Part shown: piece after piece, positions 29,293-38,026 of the stretch
Position numbering within the stretch: the stretch's first letter is position 1
Layout: the number at the start of each line of letters is the position of its first letter
DNA from: Phycicoccus sonneratiae
Lineage (GTDB): Bacteria; Actinomycetota; Actinomycetes; Actinomycetales; Dermatophilaceae
Reading direction: 5' to 3'
Length of the DNA: 64,000 nucleotides
NCBI RefSeq assembly: GCF_016887965.1
Contig: NZ_JAFDVD010000012.1
Coordinates: 1-64,000, forward strand
The notes under the pieces: generated by a model
Databases searched by the model: none
The model's input: the letters and a program-made list of their open reading frames with translations, nothing else
What the model was told of the DNA's origin: nothing
Made by a program: the position numbers and the translations under genes

Positions 29293-31569
29293 ATGGTCAG
29301 CCTGTACGTGCGCACCCACTGGACCGACCAGCCGCCACCCGGTCTGCCGCAGCTGTCCCCACCCCCCGCCTGGACCGGCGGGTACCCGGGGCCCGTCCCG
29401 CTGCAGCCCTTCGACCCCACGCCCGCGGGCGGCACCGCCCCGCCACCGTGGACCGGTTCCGGGCCGGTGTCGACGAAGGAGGAGTACGCCGTCTGGTTCC
29501 CCGTCGTCGCCGAGAGCGACCTCGACGCCTCGGGATGGGTCGCGGGACCGGGCTGGGCCGGGTCGCCACCGCCGTACTGGGAGTCGGCGTCCGGCGCGCC
29601 GGCGAGCACGGCCGACCGGGGGTACGGCCCGACGGCGACGGGCTTCCGGGTGAACCGCCTCCGGCTCTGGGTACGCGGGGGCGCTGCCGGTTCGGCGACC
29701 GCGTTCACCTTCACCGTCCTCGACCCGACGGGCGCGGTGCTCGGCACGGTCACCTCGACGGCCGGCTGGACCGCGTGGATCCCGGTGCCCGCCGGGCTCG
29801 CCGACGGTCGGGGCATCTGGACGGTGCGGGTCAACCGCTCCCCCGGGGCGTCCGTGCCGGCACCGAGCCTCTACCCGGACGCGGCCTCGCCGGCCAACGC
29901 GGTGCGCGAGACGTTCGTCTCGCCGTACAACAGCCCGTTCGAGGGCATCCTCGGCGTCGAGCTCGACGGGGTCGAGATCACGACGACGCCGGCGCCGACC
30001 CCTTCGATGACGACGGTCATCGGCGCGTGCGACGCGGCCGGCCGGCGGCCGGTGACCCTCGAGGTCGACTTCGCCCCGCCGCTGCCGACCGGGTGGTCGT
30101 ACTCGGTGAGCTGGGCGACGGCCCTGGCACCCCCGCCGCCGGCGCCCTCGACGGGGACGGTGACGGGTGCGCCGCTGCCCTCGGTGTCGACGGTCGTCAC
30201 CTACCCGCAGGGGACGTTCTACCCGTCGGCGACGGTCGTGCTCACCTCACCGGCCGGGACCTCGACGACGACACCGCTCTACGTCCCCTCCCTCGTCGTG
30301 CCCACCTGTCCCACCGACCAGCCGTGCCCCGACGTGGTCGTCACGGCGAGCCGCAGCGGGCTGTGCGTCGACCCGGCCGGGACGACCGGCCCGGTGACCT
30401 TCACCGCCGAGGTGAGGGCGGGCACGCCCCCGGCGCCGGTGCCGTGGACGGGGCCGTTCACGTGGACGGTGCGCGACTCGGCAGGCCTCGTGGTGCCGCT
30501 CGCGCCGCCGGTCAGCACCGGCAGCACCCTGACCACGTCCTTCACCCGGGCCGACCGCTACGTCGTCACCGCGACCATCGTGCGCGACCCCGCGTGCGAG
30601 CCGCCCATCCTCGCCGGGGCGGTCGTCGTCGACGTCGCGACGTGCGGCTGCCCGACGATCCTCGGCGGGCTGACGGCCACCCGGGTCGACGGGTGCTCGT
30701 TCGACTTCTCCGCCACGGTCGTGGCCACCGGCGTGCCGGGCCTGACCTACTCGTGGGACTTCGGCGACGGCACGACGTCGGCCGCCGCGCCGCCGCTGCG
30801 GCACACCTACGCCTCGGGCAACGGCCCGCGGACGGTGACGCTCACCGTCACCGGCACGGACGGCTGCAGCACCTCGGCGAGCACCACCGTCACCCTCGAC
30901 TGCGGCGGCGGGGGCGGCTGCCCCGAGCTCGCCTCCGGGGTCTCGGCCACCGCCACCGCCGCCGACCCGTGCACCTTCGACCTCGCCGTGTCGGTGAGCG
31001 GCGGCACGGCCGCGAGCCGGGTGACGTGGGACCTGCCGGGCAGCCCGACCGGCCCGACGGCCCGGGTGACGGTGCCGGCCGGGACCTCCCGGGTCGTCAC
31101 GGCGACACTGTCCTCGCCGGGGTGCCCCGACCGCACGGCCTCCACGACGGTGTCGTGCGCTGCTCCGCCGGTCGTCGTCACCCCGCCCGTGACGATCTCG
31201 TGCGCCGCACTCCTGCTCGTCGCGCTCGCGCTGATGCTCATCGGCACGGTGCTGGCGATCATCGGTGCCTGCGCGAGCAACGTCTACGTGATCGTGGCCG
31301 GCGCGATCGTCGTCGCGGTCGGGCTGGTGCTCTTCGTCATCTGGGCATTGGTCTGCGCGGGACGCACCGCCTGCTCGCTGATGCGCGTGGTCCAGTGCGT
31401 CCTGTTCGTGCTCGTCAGTACCGTCTTCCCGGTGCTCGTGCTGCTGCTCGCGATCTTCGGGGGGATCCCCTGCGGCCTCGGTGCGGCGGCCAGCTGGGGC
31501 TACTGGGGCGCGATCCTCGCCTGGCTCTCGTTCATCATGCGGCGCGTGGGCTGCGCCCCGACGTGCTGA
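29293..31569 (+). CDS. Large PKD-domain cell-surface protein with C-terminal membrane helices
   Basis: 758 aa, ATG at 29293 with GAGAGG upstream. The first 630 residues are Pro/Thr/Ser/Gly rich and beta-strand rich. One clear PKD domain is centred at about 485-540 ([10 protein letters not shown] and [15 protein letters not shown]). Many Cys residues are paired ([16 protein letters not shown]). No N-terminal signal peptide is visible. The last 120 residues contain three to four hydrophobic helices (from about 637), ending CAPTC. The topology therefore resembles a tail-anchored or late-inserted protein, which is odd for a PKD adhesin. Function unknown; surface or scaffold role inferred. The next gene overlaps its end by 7 nt. 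Confidence 0.78.
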   Translation: MVSLYVRTHWTDQPPPGLPQLSPPPAWTGGYPGPVPLQPFDPTPAGGTAPPPWTGSGPVSTKEEYAVWFPVVAESDLDASGWVAGPGWAGSPPPYWESASGAPASTADRGYGPTATGFRVNRLRLWVRGGAAGSATAFTFTVLDPTGAVLGTVTSTAGWTAWIPVPAGLADGRGIWTVRVNRSPGASVPAPSLYPDAASPANAVRETFVSPYNSPFEGILGVELDGVEITTTPAPTPSMTTVIGACDAAGRRPVTLEVDFAPPLPTGWSYSVSWATALAPPPPAPSTGTVTGAPLPSVSTVVTYPQGTFYPSATVVLTSPAGTSTTTPLYVPSLVVPTCPTDQPCPDVVVTASRSGLCVDPAGTTGPVTFTAEVRAGTPPAPVPWTGPFTWTVRDSAGLVVPLAPPVSTGSTLTTSFTRADRYVVTATIVRDPACEPPILAGAVVVDVATCGCPTILGGLTATRVDGCSFDFSATVVATGVPGLTYSWDFGDGTTSAAAPPLRHTYASGNGPRTVTLTVTGTDGCSTSASTTVTLDCGGGGGCPELASGVSATATAADPCTFDLAVSVSGGTAASRVTWDLPGSPTGPTARVTVPAGTSRVVTATLSSPGCPDRTASTTVSCAAPPVVVTPPVTISCAALLLVALALMLIGTVLAIIGACASNVYVIVAGAIVVAVGLVLFVIWALVCAGRTACSLMRVVQCVLFVLVSTVFPVLVLLLAIFGGIPCGLGAAASWGYWGAILAWLSFIMRRVGCAPTC

Positions 31570-32051
31570 CCGGCACGGCGCGGGCCGTCGCGCTCGACGT
31601 CCTCGTGCTCCTCGCGGGTGCCGTGTGGCTCTGGGCCGGGCTGGCCAAGCTGCGGACCCCGTTCTCGCGCACCGACGTCGACGACCTGGTCCCCGGGCTC
31701 GGCCGGTTCCACCCGGTCCTGCGGTGGGCGGTGCCGCTCCTCGAGGTGGCGGTCGGGGCGGCGCTGGTGCTGGGCGTGGCGACGCGTGCGGCCGGTGTCG
31801 TGGGCGTGATCCTCGCCGGGACCTTCGCGGCGCTGCACGTCGGCGCGATGCTGCGTGCCGGCCTGGCCGACGCGCCGCTGCGGGCCGGGTGCGGGTGCCT
31901 CGGGGGCTCGCGGGCCGCGGTGGCCGCCCCCGCGGGCGGCTCGCTCGACACCGCGACGGTCGGGGTGCGCGGGTGGGTGCTGGCCAGGGCGGCGGTCCTC
32001 GCCATGGTGACGTGGACCGCCGTCCTGCCCTGCGCCCTCTGCGCGTCCTAG
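31563..32051 (+). CDS. MauE/DoxX-like membrane protein
   Basis: 162 aa from a GTG at 31563 that overlaps the PKD-protein stop by 7 nt. Four hydrophobic helices: about 8-24, 48-66, 70-90 and 135-155. The MauE-type pattern is visible: WLWAGLAKLRTPF after helix 1, PLLEVAVGAALVLG, and a CGCLGG Cys pair after helix 3. MauE proteins are linked to disulfide formation in methylamine dehydrogenase maturation; DoxX relatives act in redox. The Cys-rich partner gene upstream makes a disulfide-related role plausible, but this is inference. Its TAG stop shares CTAG (32048-32051) with the convergent gntP stop. Confidence 0.75.
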   Translation: MLTGTARAVALDVLVLLAGAVWLWAGLAKLRTPFSRTDVDDLVPGLGRFHPVLRWAVPLLEVAVGAALVLGVATRAAGVVGVILAGTFAALHVGAMLRAGLADAPLRAGCGCLGGSRAAVAAPAGGSLDTATVGVRGWVLARAAVLAMVTWTAVLPCALCAS

Positions 32052-33481
32052 ACGACGAGCCCGACGAGCAGCACGACGACGAGGCCGGTCACCGAGAGCA
32101 GCGTCTCCATCGCCGACCACGACTTGATGGTCTGGCCGACCGAGAGGCCGAAGTACTCCTTGACCAGCCAGAAGCCGGCGTCGTTGACGTGGCTGAAGAA
32201 CACCGACCCGGCGCCGATCGCGAGGACGAGCAGCGAGACCTCGGCGGCCGGCATCCCGGCGGCGAGCGGGGCGAGGATGCCCGACGCGGTGACGGTGGCG
32301 ACGGTGGCCGACCCGGTCGCGAGGCGGATGAGGACCGCGACGACCCAGGCGAGGAGCAGCACCGAGATGCCGCTCGTGCGCACCCAGTCGGCGACGAGCT
32401 CGCCGATGCCGGTGTCGACGAGGGTCTGCTTGAAGCCACCGCCGGCGGCGACGATGAGGAGGATGCCGGCGATCGGCGGCAGCGAGGCCTCGAGGCTCTT
32501 GCTCATCTCCTTCATCCCCATGCCGGCGCCGCGGCCGAGGGTGGCCATCCCGACGAGCACGGCGATGAGCAGGGCGATGATCGGCGTACCGATGAAGTCG
32601 AGGACGGTGCGCACGGCGGTGTCCTCGGCGGCGAAGATGTCGGCGAGCGCCTTGCCCATCATCAGCACGACGGGGGTGAGGACGGCGAAGAGCGTGGTGC
32701 CGAAGGACGGTCGGCGGGACCGGGTCTCGCGCCCTTCGTCGTCGCCGCCGTCGGAACCGTCGGTGCCGTCCGCGTCGAACAGGTGCGGGGCGGGGACGTC
32801 GACCCAGCGGCCGGCGACGCGGGCGAAGAGCGGGCCGGCGACGGCGATGGTCGGCAGCGCGACGAGCACGCCGAGCCCGAGGGTGATGCCGAGGTTGGCC
32901 TTGAGCGCGTCGATGGCCACGAGCGGGCCGGGGTGCGGCGGCACGAGGCCGTGCATCGCCGAGAGGCCGGCGAGGGCGGGGATGCCGACCTTGACGATGG
33001 AGATCTGGGCGCGGCGGGCGACGAGGAAGATCACCGGCATCAGGAGGACGAGCCCGATCTCGAAGAACATCGGGAGGCCGATGAGCGCGCCGACCCCGGC
33101 CATCGCCCACGGCAGGGTGCGGGGCGAGGAGCGGCCGATGAGGGTGTCGACGATCTCGTCGGCGCCCCCGGAGTCGGCGAGCAGCTTGCCGAACATCGCG
33201 CCGAGGGCGATGAGGGTGCCGACCCCGGCGGCCGTCGACCCGAAGCCCTTGGTGAACGACTCGACGACGGCGGACATCTGCACGCCGGCGACCGCGCCGA
33301 CGGTGAGCGAGCCGAGGGTCAGGCCGAGGAACGGATGGATCTTGAACTTCGTGATGAGCAGGACGATGACGGCGATGCCGAGCAGCGCGGCCGGGATCAG
33401 GCGGCCGGCCGGGATGGCCGCCGCGGCCTCGTCGGCGGCCCCGAGGGCCGGGAACAGCAGGCTGGTGAGGTCGGTGGTCAT
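32048..33481 (-). CDS. gntP: Gluconate:H+ symporter, GntP family
   Basis: 477 aa from the ATG at 33481, in an ATGA overlap with the gntK stop; longer in-frame readings run through gntK and are not real. About 12-14 hydrophobic segments. GntP signatures: ALGAMFGKLLADSGGADEIVDTLI, GVGALIGLPMFFEIGLVLL, HGLVPPHPGPLVAID, and GSVFFSHVNDAGFW near the end. A His/Asp/Gly-rich insertion of about 25 residues sits mid-protein (GTDGSDGGDDEGRE). It imports gluconate, which GntK phosphorylates. Confidence 0.93.
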   Translation of the reverse strand: MTTDLTSLLFPALGAADEAAAAIPAGRLIPAALLGIAVIVLLITKFKIHPFLGLTLGSLTVGAVAGVQMSAVVESFTKGFGSTAAGVGTLIALGAMFGKLLADSGGADEIVDTLIGRSSPRTLPWAMAGVGALIGLPMFFEIGLVLLMPVIFLVARRAQISIVKVGIPALAGLSAMHGLVPPHPGPLVAIDALKANLGITLGLGVLVALPTIAVAGPLFARVAGRWVDVPAPHLFDADGTDGSDGGDDEGRETRSRRPSFGTTLFAVLTPVVLMMGKALADIFAAEDTAVRTVLDFIGTPIIALLIAVLVGMATLGRGAGMGMKEMSKSLEASLPPIAGILLIVAAGGGFKQTLVDTGIGELVADWVRTSGISVLLLAWVVAVLIRLATGSATVATVTASGILAPLAAGMPAAEVSLLVLAIGAGSVFFSHVNDAGFWLVKEYFGLSVGQTIKSWSAMETLLSVTGLVVVLLVGLVV

Positions 33482-34005
33482 CGGAGGGTTCCGTCCTTCG
33501 GGGCGAGGGTGTGCAGGGACTGCTCGACGAGGTCGTCGACCGGGGCGCTGACGTCGAGGACGGCGCCGGTCTCGTCGGGCTCGAGCGGCTCGAGGGTGGC
33601 GAACTGGCTGTCGACGAGCGCGGCCGGCATGAAGTGGCCGGGGCGCCCGGCGACCCGGGCGGCGATGACGTCGCGGTCGCCGTGCAGGTGGAGGAAGAAC
33701 GCGTGGGTGGCGTGCTCGCGCAGCACGTCGCGGTAGCTGCGGCGCAGGGCCGAGCAGGAGACGACTCCCCCGCCCGCGGTGTGGGTGTCGAGCCAGCCGG
33801 CGATGGTCCGCAGCCAGGGCTCGCGGTCCTCGTCGGTCAGCGGCACGCCGGCGGCCATCTTCGTGACGTTCTCGGGCGGGTGGAAGTCGTCGGCGTCGGC
33901 GAAGGGGACCCGGAGCCGCTGGGCGAGTGCAGCACCCACGGTGGTCTTGCCGGATCCGGACACCCCCATGACGACGACGAGGGGCGGGTGGGCGGTGGTG
34001 GTCAT
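33478..34005 (-). CDS. gntK: Gluconokinase
   Basis: 175 aa. It phosphorylates gluconate to 6-phosphogluconate. P-loop GVSGSGKTT at about 14-22; DADDFHPPENVTKMAAG, LTDEDREPWL and SCSALRRSYRD are the GntK signatures. Normal length. It precedes gntP and is translationally coupled to it. The operon start is 154 nt from the divergent GntR-family regulator, with an operator-like dyad between. Confidence 0.95.
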   Translation of the reverse strand: MTTTAHPPLVVVMGVSGSGKTTVGAALAQRLRVPFADADDFHPPENVTKMAAGVPLTDEDREPWLRTIAGWLDTHTAGGGVVSCSALRRSYRDVLREHATHAFFLHLHGDRDVIAARVAGRPGHFMPAALVDSQFATLEPLEPDETGAVLDVSAPVDDLVEQSLHTLAPKDGTLR

Positions 34006-34070
34006 GCTGCACGACTCCTGTGTCGGCGGGCCCTCTCCTGCGAAGGCGGTCGTCGAACAGGATGGAGCAT

Positions 34071-34083
34071 TAAGTCTGACTTA
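34071..34083. promoter_or_regulatory. Putative operator between gntK and the GntR-family regulator
   Basis: Perfect 6-bp dyad around one central base: TAAGTC-T-GACTTA, in the 154-nt divergent intergenic region. Size and symmetry fit a FadR/GntR-type dimer. It is the only AT-rich patch here, so it may also overlap promoter elements. Confidence 0.65.
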
Positions 34084-34159
34084 TCAAGAGGTGGACGAAA
34101 GAAACTCCGAGTCAATGCTGGGGCTGCCGTGATACGTCGGCGTCTGGCACGCTGGGCGC

Positions 34160-34900
34160 ATGGCACCCTCCGAGGCCCCCGCCGCCGGGCGCGGCGCGTC
34201 CTCCCCCGGCCTGCACGGCGACGTCCTCGAGGCGCTCGGGGCCGAGATCATCTCGGGGGCGGCACCGGTCGGGTCGGTGCTGCGCATCGACCGGCTCGAC
34301 GAGCGGTTCGGGGTCTCGCGCTCGGTCGTCCGCGAGGCCGTGCGCGTCCTGTCGTCGATGGGGCTGGTCGAGACCCGCCGCCGGGTGGGGGTGCTCGTCC
34401 GCCCCCGCACCGAGTGGAACGTCTTCGACCCGCGGGTCATCCGCTGGCGTCTCGACGGGCCCGGCCGGGAGGAGCAGCTGCTCTCCCTCGGCGAGCTGCG
34501 GCGCGGGTTCGAGCCGGTGGCCGCGGGACTGGCCGCCGAGCGCGCCACCCCGGAGCAGTGCGCGCGGATGGCGGCCGCCGTCATGGAGATGCAGGTGCAG
34601 GCCCGGGCGCAGGACCTCGACGCCTACCTCGCGGCCGACCAGGTCTTCCACGCGACGATGCTCGAGGCGTCCGGCAACGAGATGCTCGCGGCGCTCGCCG
34701 GGGTCGTCGGTGAGGTGCTCGCCGGGCGCACCCACCACGACCTCATGCCGGCGCGGCCGAACCCCGTGGCGATCCGGCTGCACTCCGACGTCGCGCAGGC
34801 CATCGGGGCCGGCGACGCGGTGGCCGCCACCGCCGCGATGACGGGGATCATCGACGAGGCGAGCGCCGCGGTGCGCTCGGCCGCCGCCGACGACGCCTGA
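34160..34900 (+). CDS. GntR-family transcriptional regulator (FadR/FCD subfamily)
   Basis: 246 aa, ATG. N-terminal winged helix (about 20-88) with RLDERFGVSRSVVREAVRVLSSMGLVETRRRVGVLV. The C-terminal FCD ligand domain (about 105-240) shows LRRGFEPVAAGLAAER, DQVFHATMLEASGN and a His in RLHSDVAQAI; such His/Asp residues often bind a metal and an organic acid. It is divergent from gntK-gntP and likely represses them, with gluconate or 6-phosphogluconate as the probable effector (inference). Confidence 0.93.
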   Translation: MAPSEAPAAGRGASSPGLHGDVLEALGAEIISGAAPVGSVLRIDRLDERFGVSRSVVREAVRVLSSMGLVETRRRVGVLVRPRTEWNVFDPRVIRWRLDGPGREEQLLSLGELRRGFEPVAAGLAAERATPEQCARMAAAVMEMQVQARAQDLDAYLAADQVFHATMLEASGNEMLAALAGVVGEVLAGRTHHDLMPARPNPVAIRLHSDVAQAIGAGDAVAATAAMTGIIDEASAAVRSAAADDA

Positions 34901-35095
34901 CCCGGCGCCCTCCGGTGCGTGCGCAGGCCCGCGGAGAAGAAATCTGCACTCGGTGTATCAGGGGCTCCCTCGTGCGCTCTTGACCTGTGACGGCCCGGAA
35001 CCGGGTCGGTCGGCACGAGGGTGGCCTCTGGCGGGGTTCATGTGCCGACGCGGTCCGACGGGGCAGGCGCGCAGGGGCGCCGGCGTCCGGGACGG
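34901..35095. other. Spacer after the GntR-family gene, no gene supported
   Basis: About 195 nt between the convergent regulator gene and the terminator at 35096. A short CCCGG-AA-CCGGG hairpin lies near 34995-35006. A long open frame exists on the plus strand but looks like the antisense image of the repeat gene. I see no other feature. Confidence 0.5.
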
Positions 35096-35128
35096 TGGGG
35101 CGATCGGGAGCAGGGCCCGATCGCCCCA
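35096..35128 (-). terminator. Terminator of the Tad pilus operon
   Basis: Perfect 13-bp stem (35096-35108 with 35116-35128), 7-nt loop. It starts 16 nt beyond the stop of the Ser-x-x repeat gene, marking the 3' end of the minus-strand Tad operon. It supports that gene being real. Confidence 0.85.
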
Positions 35129-35143
35129 CAACCGCGTCCGGGG

Positions 35144-35524
35144 TCAGTCGAGCGGGAGCAGCCGCGGACGAGCACGCGAGCTGCGGTGGGCGAGAACGGA
35201 TCTCCGGCTCTGCGCGGACAGGAGGCTGGCGTCGCTCTGGTGGCTGAGGGCGGAGAGCCGGCTCATGTTCGAGAACGCCGACAGCAGGCTCATCGAGGAC
35301 CCGATGCTGAAGGCGGAGGCGAACGAGCCGATGCTGCCGATGCTCAACGCCGACCCGATGCTCCCGATCGAGAGCACTGACCCGCGCGAGCCGATGCACA
35401 GGAAGCTGTCGGTGGAGGCGATGCACCACCGGCCGCGCAGGGATTCCGGGACGCTGCTCACGTCCTCGACGCTACGCGCGGAGCCGGCCGCGGGGAAGGG
35501 TGCCGGACGCCTGCTCCCGCTCAC
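35144..35524 (-). CDS. Ser-x-x tripeptide-repeat protein at the end of the Tad operon
   Basis: 126 aa, GTG start in a GTGA overlap with the upstream TadG-like gene. From residue 37 to 109 every third residue is Ser (24 of 25 positions; position 43 is Cys), with small or hydrophobic residues between: SIGSIGSALSIGS and so on. An Arg-rich tail follows. There is no signal peptide. Strict period-3 repeats suggest a regular fibrous or beta-solenoid-like fold; that is speculation. I recall similar SIGS-type hypothetical proteins in other actinobacteria but know no function. The antisense strand is also open with a similar period, so the coding strand is inferred from coupling and the downstream terminator. 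Confidence 0.68.
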   Translation of the reverse strand: MSGSRRPAPFPAAGSARSVEDVSSVPESLRGRWCIASTDSFLCIGSRGSVLSIGSIGSALSIGSIGSFASAFSIGSSMSLLSAFSNMSRLSALSHQSDASLLSAQSRRSVLAHRSSRARPRLLPLD

Positions 35525-36000
35525 GGGACGACGAGGTCCGAGCGGGCCCGCGACGTGACGTGGATGGTGATGCTCACGCCGAGCTCGCGCAGCGCGCCCC
35601 CGACCATCGGCAGCTCGGCCTCGCCGGTGAGGTCGACGACCGCCGTGCGTCCGTCGGGGGTTCCGGTGCCGGCGCCGAGCCGCCAGCCGACGACGCCGGT
35701 GGGTCGCTCGCGGCCGCCCACGTACGCCGCGGCGCGCTCGCGGACCGAGGTGTTGCTCAGCGGGACCGACTCCCCCACCCCCTGCCGGTAGGCGGCGTCG
35801 TCGAGGCCGTTCGCGGCCGAGAGCGCGGCCGCGTCGGCGACGTCGAGGAGCCGCATCCTGGCGAGGTGGGCCGACGTCACCGCGACGGTGCCGGCGATGA
35901 GCAGCATCGCGACGACCGCGAGGCCGAGGACGTAGACGGTGATCGTGCCCTCCTCGTCTCGGCGGCCACCGACCGGCGCCGGCACCGGGCGCCCGCTCAC
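35521..36000 (-). CDS. TadG/Rv3655c-like helix-anchored pilus-locus protein
   Basis: 159 aa, GTG start overlapping the next gene by GTGA. Residues about 17-40 (EEGTITVYVLGLAVVAMLLIAG) form the single N-terminal hydrophobic helix typical of TadE/TadG pseudopilins. The downstream VADAAALSAANGLDDA is the usual TadG-like continuation. The rest is a small beta-rich periplasmic domain. It lies in the Tad operon and is presumably a minor pilin or assembly factor. Confidence 0.82.
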   Translation of the reverse strand: MSGRPVPAPVGGRRDEEGTITVYVLGLAVVAMLLIAGTVAVTSAHLARMRLLDVADAAALSAANGLDDAAYRQGVGESVPLSNTSVRERAAAYVGGRERPTGVVGWRLGAGTGTPDGRTAVVDLTGEAELPMVGGALRELGVSITIHVTSRARSDLVVP

Positions 36001-36461
36001 GGAAACCCCCGGAACCGGTCGACGGTGGACACGTGGTCGGCCGAGACGGGCACGCTCAGGGGGACGACCTCGCGGACGAAGGCGGGGACGAGCGGGAGCG
36101 GCACGCGGACCGTCGCGGTGGTCCGGACCCGGCCGTCGGGCCGCAGGCAGGGGGTCCCGTCGCAGGCCAGCTCGAGGCGCCCGACACCCTCGAACCGCTG
36201 GTCGGCGAAGGCGAGGTCGGCCGCCGCCCGCGCCCGGGCCGCGGCGTCCTCGCCCGAGTCGGCCGTCACGTACGCGCGACCGGCCTCCCGGGCGGCCTGG
36301 CTCACCGCGTAGGCACCGGCCTGCACGCGGCCGAGCATGAGGACGAGGTAGACGAGCGGGATGAGCAGGAGCACGGCGAGGGTGACGAACTCGACGACGG
36401 CGCTGCCCCGCTCGTCGTGCCTGACGTCGCGCCGCGGCCCACGCGGCACGGTCCCGCTCAC
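35997..36461 (-). CDS. TadE-like pilus assembly protein
   Basis: 154 aa from the GTG at 36461 (GTGA overlap with the upstream TadE gene). RHDERGSAVVEFVTLAVLLLIPLVYLVLML is the TadE hallmark: a Gly before a Glu-containing hydrophobic helix at about residues 19-45. SQAAREAGRAYVTAD follows, as in TadE/TadF. Two Cys (ACDGTPC) may form a disulfide in the exported domain. Confidence 0.87.
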   Translation of the reverse strand: MSGTVPRGPRRDVRHDERGSAVVEFVTLAVLLLIPLVYLVLMLGRVQAGAYAVSQAAREAGRAYVTADSGEDAAARARAAADLAFADQRFEGVGRLELACDGTPCLRPDGRVRTTATVRVPLPLVPAFVREVVPLSVPVSADHVSTVDRFRGFP

Positions 36462-36844
36462 TGGTCCTCCGCGAAGGCCCGGCCCACGACGTCGATCGAC
36501 CCCTCGGGACCCAGCAGCCCGAGGACGGGGACGGGTGCCACGACCCGGACCTCCACCACCCGCACGCCGTCGACGACGGCCGGACGCGACGTCACCGCAC
36601 GGGCGTACCGGGGCGACAGGGACGCACTGATGAGCTCCTGGGTCCGCGCGACGGCCTGCCCGGGCACCGCGTCGGCCCGCGCCCCGGCCCGTGCCCCCTC
36701 GGACGCGCACGAGATCAGCGTGTTGCGGGCGTGCAGGGCCAGACCGAGCTGGAAGACGGCCAGCACGATGGCGAGCACGAGGACGGAGACCATCGCGAAG
36801 TCGGCGACGGCTGCGCCCTGCTCCCCGCGTCGGGCGCCGGGCAC
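36458..36844 (-). CDS. TadE family pseudopilin
   Basis: 128 aa, GTG start. GEQGAAVADFAMVSVLVLAIVLAVFQLG forms the N-terminal hydrophobic helix with the G-Ax...DF arrangement of TadE. ISCASEGARAGARA follows. It overlaps the next TadE-like gene by GTGA and lies 8 nt downstream of the pilin gene. A minor pilin processed by a prepilin peptidase is the usual role; no peptidase gene is in this window. Confidence 0.86.
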   Translation of the reverse strand: MPGARRGEQGAAVADFAMVSVLVLAIVLAVFQLGLALHARNTLISCASEGARAGARADAVPGQAVARTQELISASLSPRYARAVTSRPAVVDGVRVVEVRVVAPVPVLGLLGPEGSIDVVGRAFAEDQ

Positions 36845-36852
36845 GACGCGCC

Positions 36853-37071
36853 TCAGCCGGTGACCGAGCTCAGGGCGCTCTTGAACATCGAGACGAGCTG
36901 GTCGCGCGCGACCGCCCAGAGCACCGTGACGAGCCCGGCGGTCATCAGGGTGATGAGCACCCAGCCCGGCACGTCACCGCGTTCGTCCCGGGCGGCGAGC
37001 CTGCGCTCGGCGCGACCCATCTGGTGGAACACCGCGACGTGCACCCGGGCGGCGGCTCTCGTGGGGGTCAT
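36853..37071 (-). CDS. Flp-type major pilin candidate
   Basis: 72 aa, ATG. A basic leader of about 30 residues (RAERRLAARDERGD) precedes a hydrophobic helix PGWVLITLMTAGLVTVLWAVA. This looks like an actinobacterial Flp-like prepilin, though the classic G/Glu5 cleavage context is not perfect. It lies between tadC and the tadE genes, where the major pilin gene is expected. It is the only candidate for the Flp subunit in the window. Confidence 0.75.
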   Translation of the reverse strand: MTPTRAAARVHVAVFHQMGRAERRLAARDERGDVPGWVLITLMTAGLVTVLWAVARDQLVSMFKSALSSVTG

Positions 37072-37096
37072 GGTCGGTCCTTTCTCGGGGCTCGGG

Positions 37097-38026
37097 TCAG
37101 AGCGTGAAACGGAAGAAGCTGAAGCCGGGGTAGACGGCGAAGAGCACCGTCACGGGCAGGATGAGGAAGACGACCGGGACCATCATCGCGATCTCCTTCT
37201 TGCCCCCCGCCTCGAGCAGGGCCCGGCGTCCCTCCTCCCGGACGTCCTGGGCCTGGGCGCGCAGCACCTCGGCGAGGGGGGTGCCGCGCTGGACCGCGAC
37301 CACGACCCCGTCGACGAAGCGACGTAGGCTCGGCAGGCCGGTGCGGTCGGCGAGGCCCTGGAGCGCGGTCGGCAGGTTGGCGCCGGCCCGGGCGTCGGCC
37401 AGGCACCGCCGCAGCTCGTCGGCGAGCTCACCGTGCGACAGGCGGCAGACCCGCTCGAGGGCACCGACGGCCCCCTCGCCCGCACCGACGGCCAACGCCA
37501 GCAGCTCGGCGACGGTGGGGAACTCCGCGAGCATCCGACGTTCCCGACGGACGGCCCGAGCCGTGAGGAGGTAGTCGGCGCCGGTGATGCCGAGCCCCAG
37601 CCCGATGACGGTGAGGAGCACGACGGGGGCCACCGACCCGTCGCGGAGCAGGGCCAGCACGGTGCCGACGACGCCGCCGAGCACCGCGGCGGCGATACCC
37701 CAGAGGACCTGCTCGGCCCGGAACCGGTCGACGTCCGGCGCGAGGCCGGCACGGAGCTGCCGGCTGCGCACCGAGGCCGACCCGCCGAGGACCCTTTCGA
37801 CACCCTGGCCGAGCTCGCGGACGAGGGGCGCGGCCACCGTGAGCAGCACCCCGCGCGACCGCGAGTCGTCGAGCAGCCGCGACGGCCGCGGCGTGTCGCG
37901 GAGGTACGGCAGGACGCGCTCGGCCAACCCGTGACGGCGGTTGCGCGGCAACCCGGTCCAGACGAGCAGCAGGCCGACGCCCGCGACGAGGCCGAGCAGC
38001 GCGCCGTCGCGCACCAGCCCGGTCAC
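37097..38026 (-). CDS. tadC: Tad secretion system membrane protein TadC (T2SS F domain)
   Basis: 309 aa from the GTG at 38026 (GTGA overlap with tadB). Longer in-frame readings into tadB/tadA are artefacts. The type II secretion F domain spans about 160-290 with EFPTVAELLALAVGAGEGAVGALERV, and hydrophobic helices lie at about 8-25, 115-155 and 275-300. With TadB it forms the inner-membrane platform for Flp pilus assembly. Confidence 0.92.
   Translation of the reverse strand: MTGLVRDGALLGLVAGVGLLLVWTGLPRNRRHGLAERVLPYLRDTPRPSRLLDDSRSRGVLLTVAAPLVRELGQGVERVLGGSASVRSRQLRAGLAPDVDRFRAEQVLWGIAAAVLGGVVGTVLALLRDGSVAPVVLLTVIGLGLGITGADYLLTARAVRRERRMLAEFPTVAELLALAVGAGEGAVGALERVCRLSHGELADELRRCLADARAGANLPTALQGLADRTGLPSLRRFVDGVVVAVQRGTPLAEVLRAQAQDVREEGRRALLEAGGKKEIAMMVPVVFLILPVTVLFAVYPGFSFFRFTL

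Noticed and set aside
34953-35558. Plus-strand frame over the Ser-x-x repeat, encoding PML/NAD-type triplets
   Set aside because: Same 9-bp DNA period produces repeats on both strands. The minus frame has translational coupling to the Tad operon and a terminator directly after it, so it is favoured. Not fully excluded.
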